Assembly (NCBI GenBank): GCA_032622095.1
Contig: CP136063.1
Location: 277,445,426 to 277,509,425, forward strand
Direction: 5' to 3'
Source: Siphonodentalium dalli
Taxonomy: Eukaryota; Mollusca; Scaphopoda; Gadilida; Siphonodentaliidae
DNA: 64,000 nt
The notes under the pieces were generated by a model. That model did no database searches and was not told where the DNA came from. It worked only from the letters and a program-made list of their open reading frames with translations. The position numbers were made by a program, and so were the translations under genes. This document shows, piece after piece, positions 62,961 to 64,000 of the stretch (its first letter is position 1; every line of letters starts with the position of its first letter).

Positions 62961-63888
62961 GTGATATCAATTTAATTAATTGGTTTATTAACCTGCCAAC
63001 AACTTTTTTTCACCAAAAATGCAAAAATAATATTTTTAAAACATTTCTTTTAATTTTGCCCATATGTTCAGTTTATATGTTTTAGTTATCTCTATTTTCT
63101 TGGATACAATGTACCTTGACCAGTATATACCCTTTACTAATCATTTCTGCACCAGAGAGAATACTACCTAAAAACGGCTTGACTATTGCCACAGTGTTAC
63201 CCATCTTCCCTGAAGCACTGGTTTTAGCTCATCATAATGAAGTCAGGATTGTTGTATGTTAACATCTATTAGAGCACAATCCCGTTGTTAAAATCGTTCC
63301 CTGATTTTTTTGGTAAAGCACACCCAATTTCCCAGGCGTATTCAATGTTGGCCAGTGCACAGGTTGTGTGTCGTTGTTAACTTGCGGTAAACGGATATCT
63401 CCAGCTAATCCCATTGTGTGCAGTCAATTGTGCTCTGCAGTCAGAGCATTTGAATATAGTCCTTTACCAGAATACATCTCGTCTTTGACTTGATTGATTC
63501 TAGTAGAGCACTATTCGCATGCTCTAACTCTTACTTGTTGTGGGTTGTCATCTATATATTATAAGTTATAGTGGTTGATTGTCGAGAACATAGTGTGTTC
63601 ATGGCCTTGTGTTTTTTGTTCAATCTCACCGCTTCACTCCATGCGATATTGAACATAAAATCCAAGCCATGAATTATCTACTATGTCCACACCAATCGAA
63701 CCCCTCTATGCCATCCTCTATAGCGCAGTTTGTTGCAAGCCCCTATATATGCTTAATCCCATGCATGGTTTACAATTAAATTGACTTTAGTGTATCAGGT
63801 TCTACATGGCTGAAATATTTAATTTAATCGAAACTTGAGTGGTCTTTTTTTTTTTATTAATGGTAAATATACCCTCTTGTTATTCTAG
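62961..63888. other. no gene recognised
   Basis: No repeat family or exon supported until the pyrimidine tract before 63889. Confidence 0.4.
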
Positions 63889-63949
63889 GGTGGTATCCAG
63901 CCATCTATCAACAGACCTCTGTCATCCGTTTCTATGAGACAAATACCCT
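63889..63949 (+). CDS. candidate exon near the right edge
   Basis: CTCTTGTTATTCTAG precedes it. In phase 0 it reads GGIQPSINRPLSSVSMRQIP, in frame with the micro-exon at 61042-61062. The donor is uncertain; CCCT|GTATAT at 63950 is the best seen. Both are Arg/Gly/Pro/Ser-rich, as in disordered N-terminal regions. The family is not recognised. Confidence 0.3.
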
Positions 63950-64000
63950 GTATATATCTACAATTAAATCTTATTTATATATTATTGCTTGTATTGATTG

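Overview
The window looks like repeat-rich, AT-rich intronic DNA from an invertebrate animal, most likely a mollusc and perhaps a bivalve. The evidence is phase-compatible exons separated by introns of many kilobases, a very high density of short inverted-repeat (MITE-like) elements, and many copies of a dispersed module built around GAGTTATGGCCCTTTTT. From memory that module is common in bivalve genomes; I could not run a search. No prokaryotic genes, rRNA or canonical tRNA were seen.

Layout. Positions 1-3687 hold a 15-bp minisatellite that runs off the left edge and ends at a 100-N assembly gap (3688-3787). Positions 4200-5770 hold a tandem array of about 170-bp units with long G and C tracts, which flips orientation near 5164. 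From about 5770 to the end, almost everything recognisable is a MITE, a fold-back, a small tandem repeat or a nested combination of these. I use the following family letters. Four families have TTAA target sites and CCCTTT termini, like piggyBac-type elements: A (CCCTTTACCCAACA), B (CCCTTTCAGTGCC), C (CCCTTTCATGATGGG) and D (CCCTTTCTATACTAAA). E has GTGACCCGCC ends. F has TACAGTAATGC ends and a TA target. G has CAAGCCTTGAAATAG ends and 8-bp target duplications, so it is hAT-like. H is the GAGTTATGGCCC family. I, J, K, L and P are local names for other repeats. Several empty sites inside the window confirm the TTAA and TA targets directly.

Genes. One plus-strand gene is supported by five exons whose splice phases agree: 16807-16887, 17602-17687, 30856-30977, 33877-34002 and 52375-53733. 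Together they read 590 residues plus a stop without a frame break, but the 5' end was not found. The protein is highly charged and apparently disordered, and it ends in a long Lys/Glu-rich tail. I do not recognise the family. Two further splice-bounded candidates (61042-61062 and 63889-63949) may belong to an alternative 3' end or to a neighbouring gene.

Most interesting: a nearly invariant long-hairpin cassette (starting CCCTGTGCCAATGCATTC, often present as two copies in opposite orientation) sits inside four MITE families with unrelated ends (A, B, C, E). Its apex comes in two sequence classes that differ by paired, stem-preserving changes. In addition, a roughly 650-bp inverted duplication sits in the introns on either side of exons 16807-16887 and 17602-17687, an arrangement that could favour exon circularisation.
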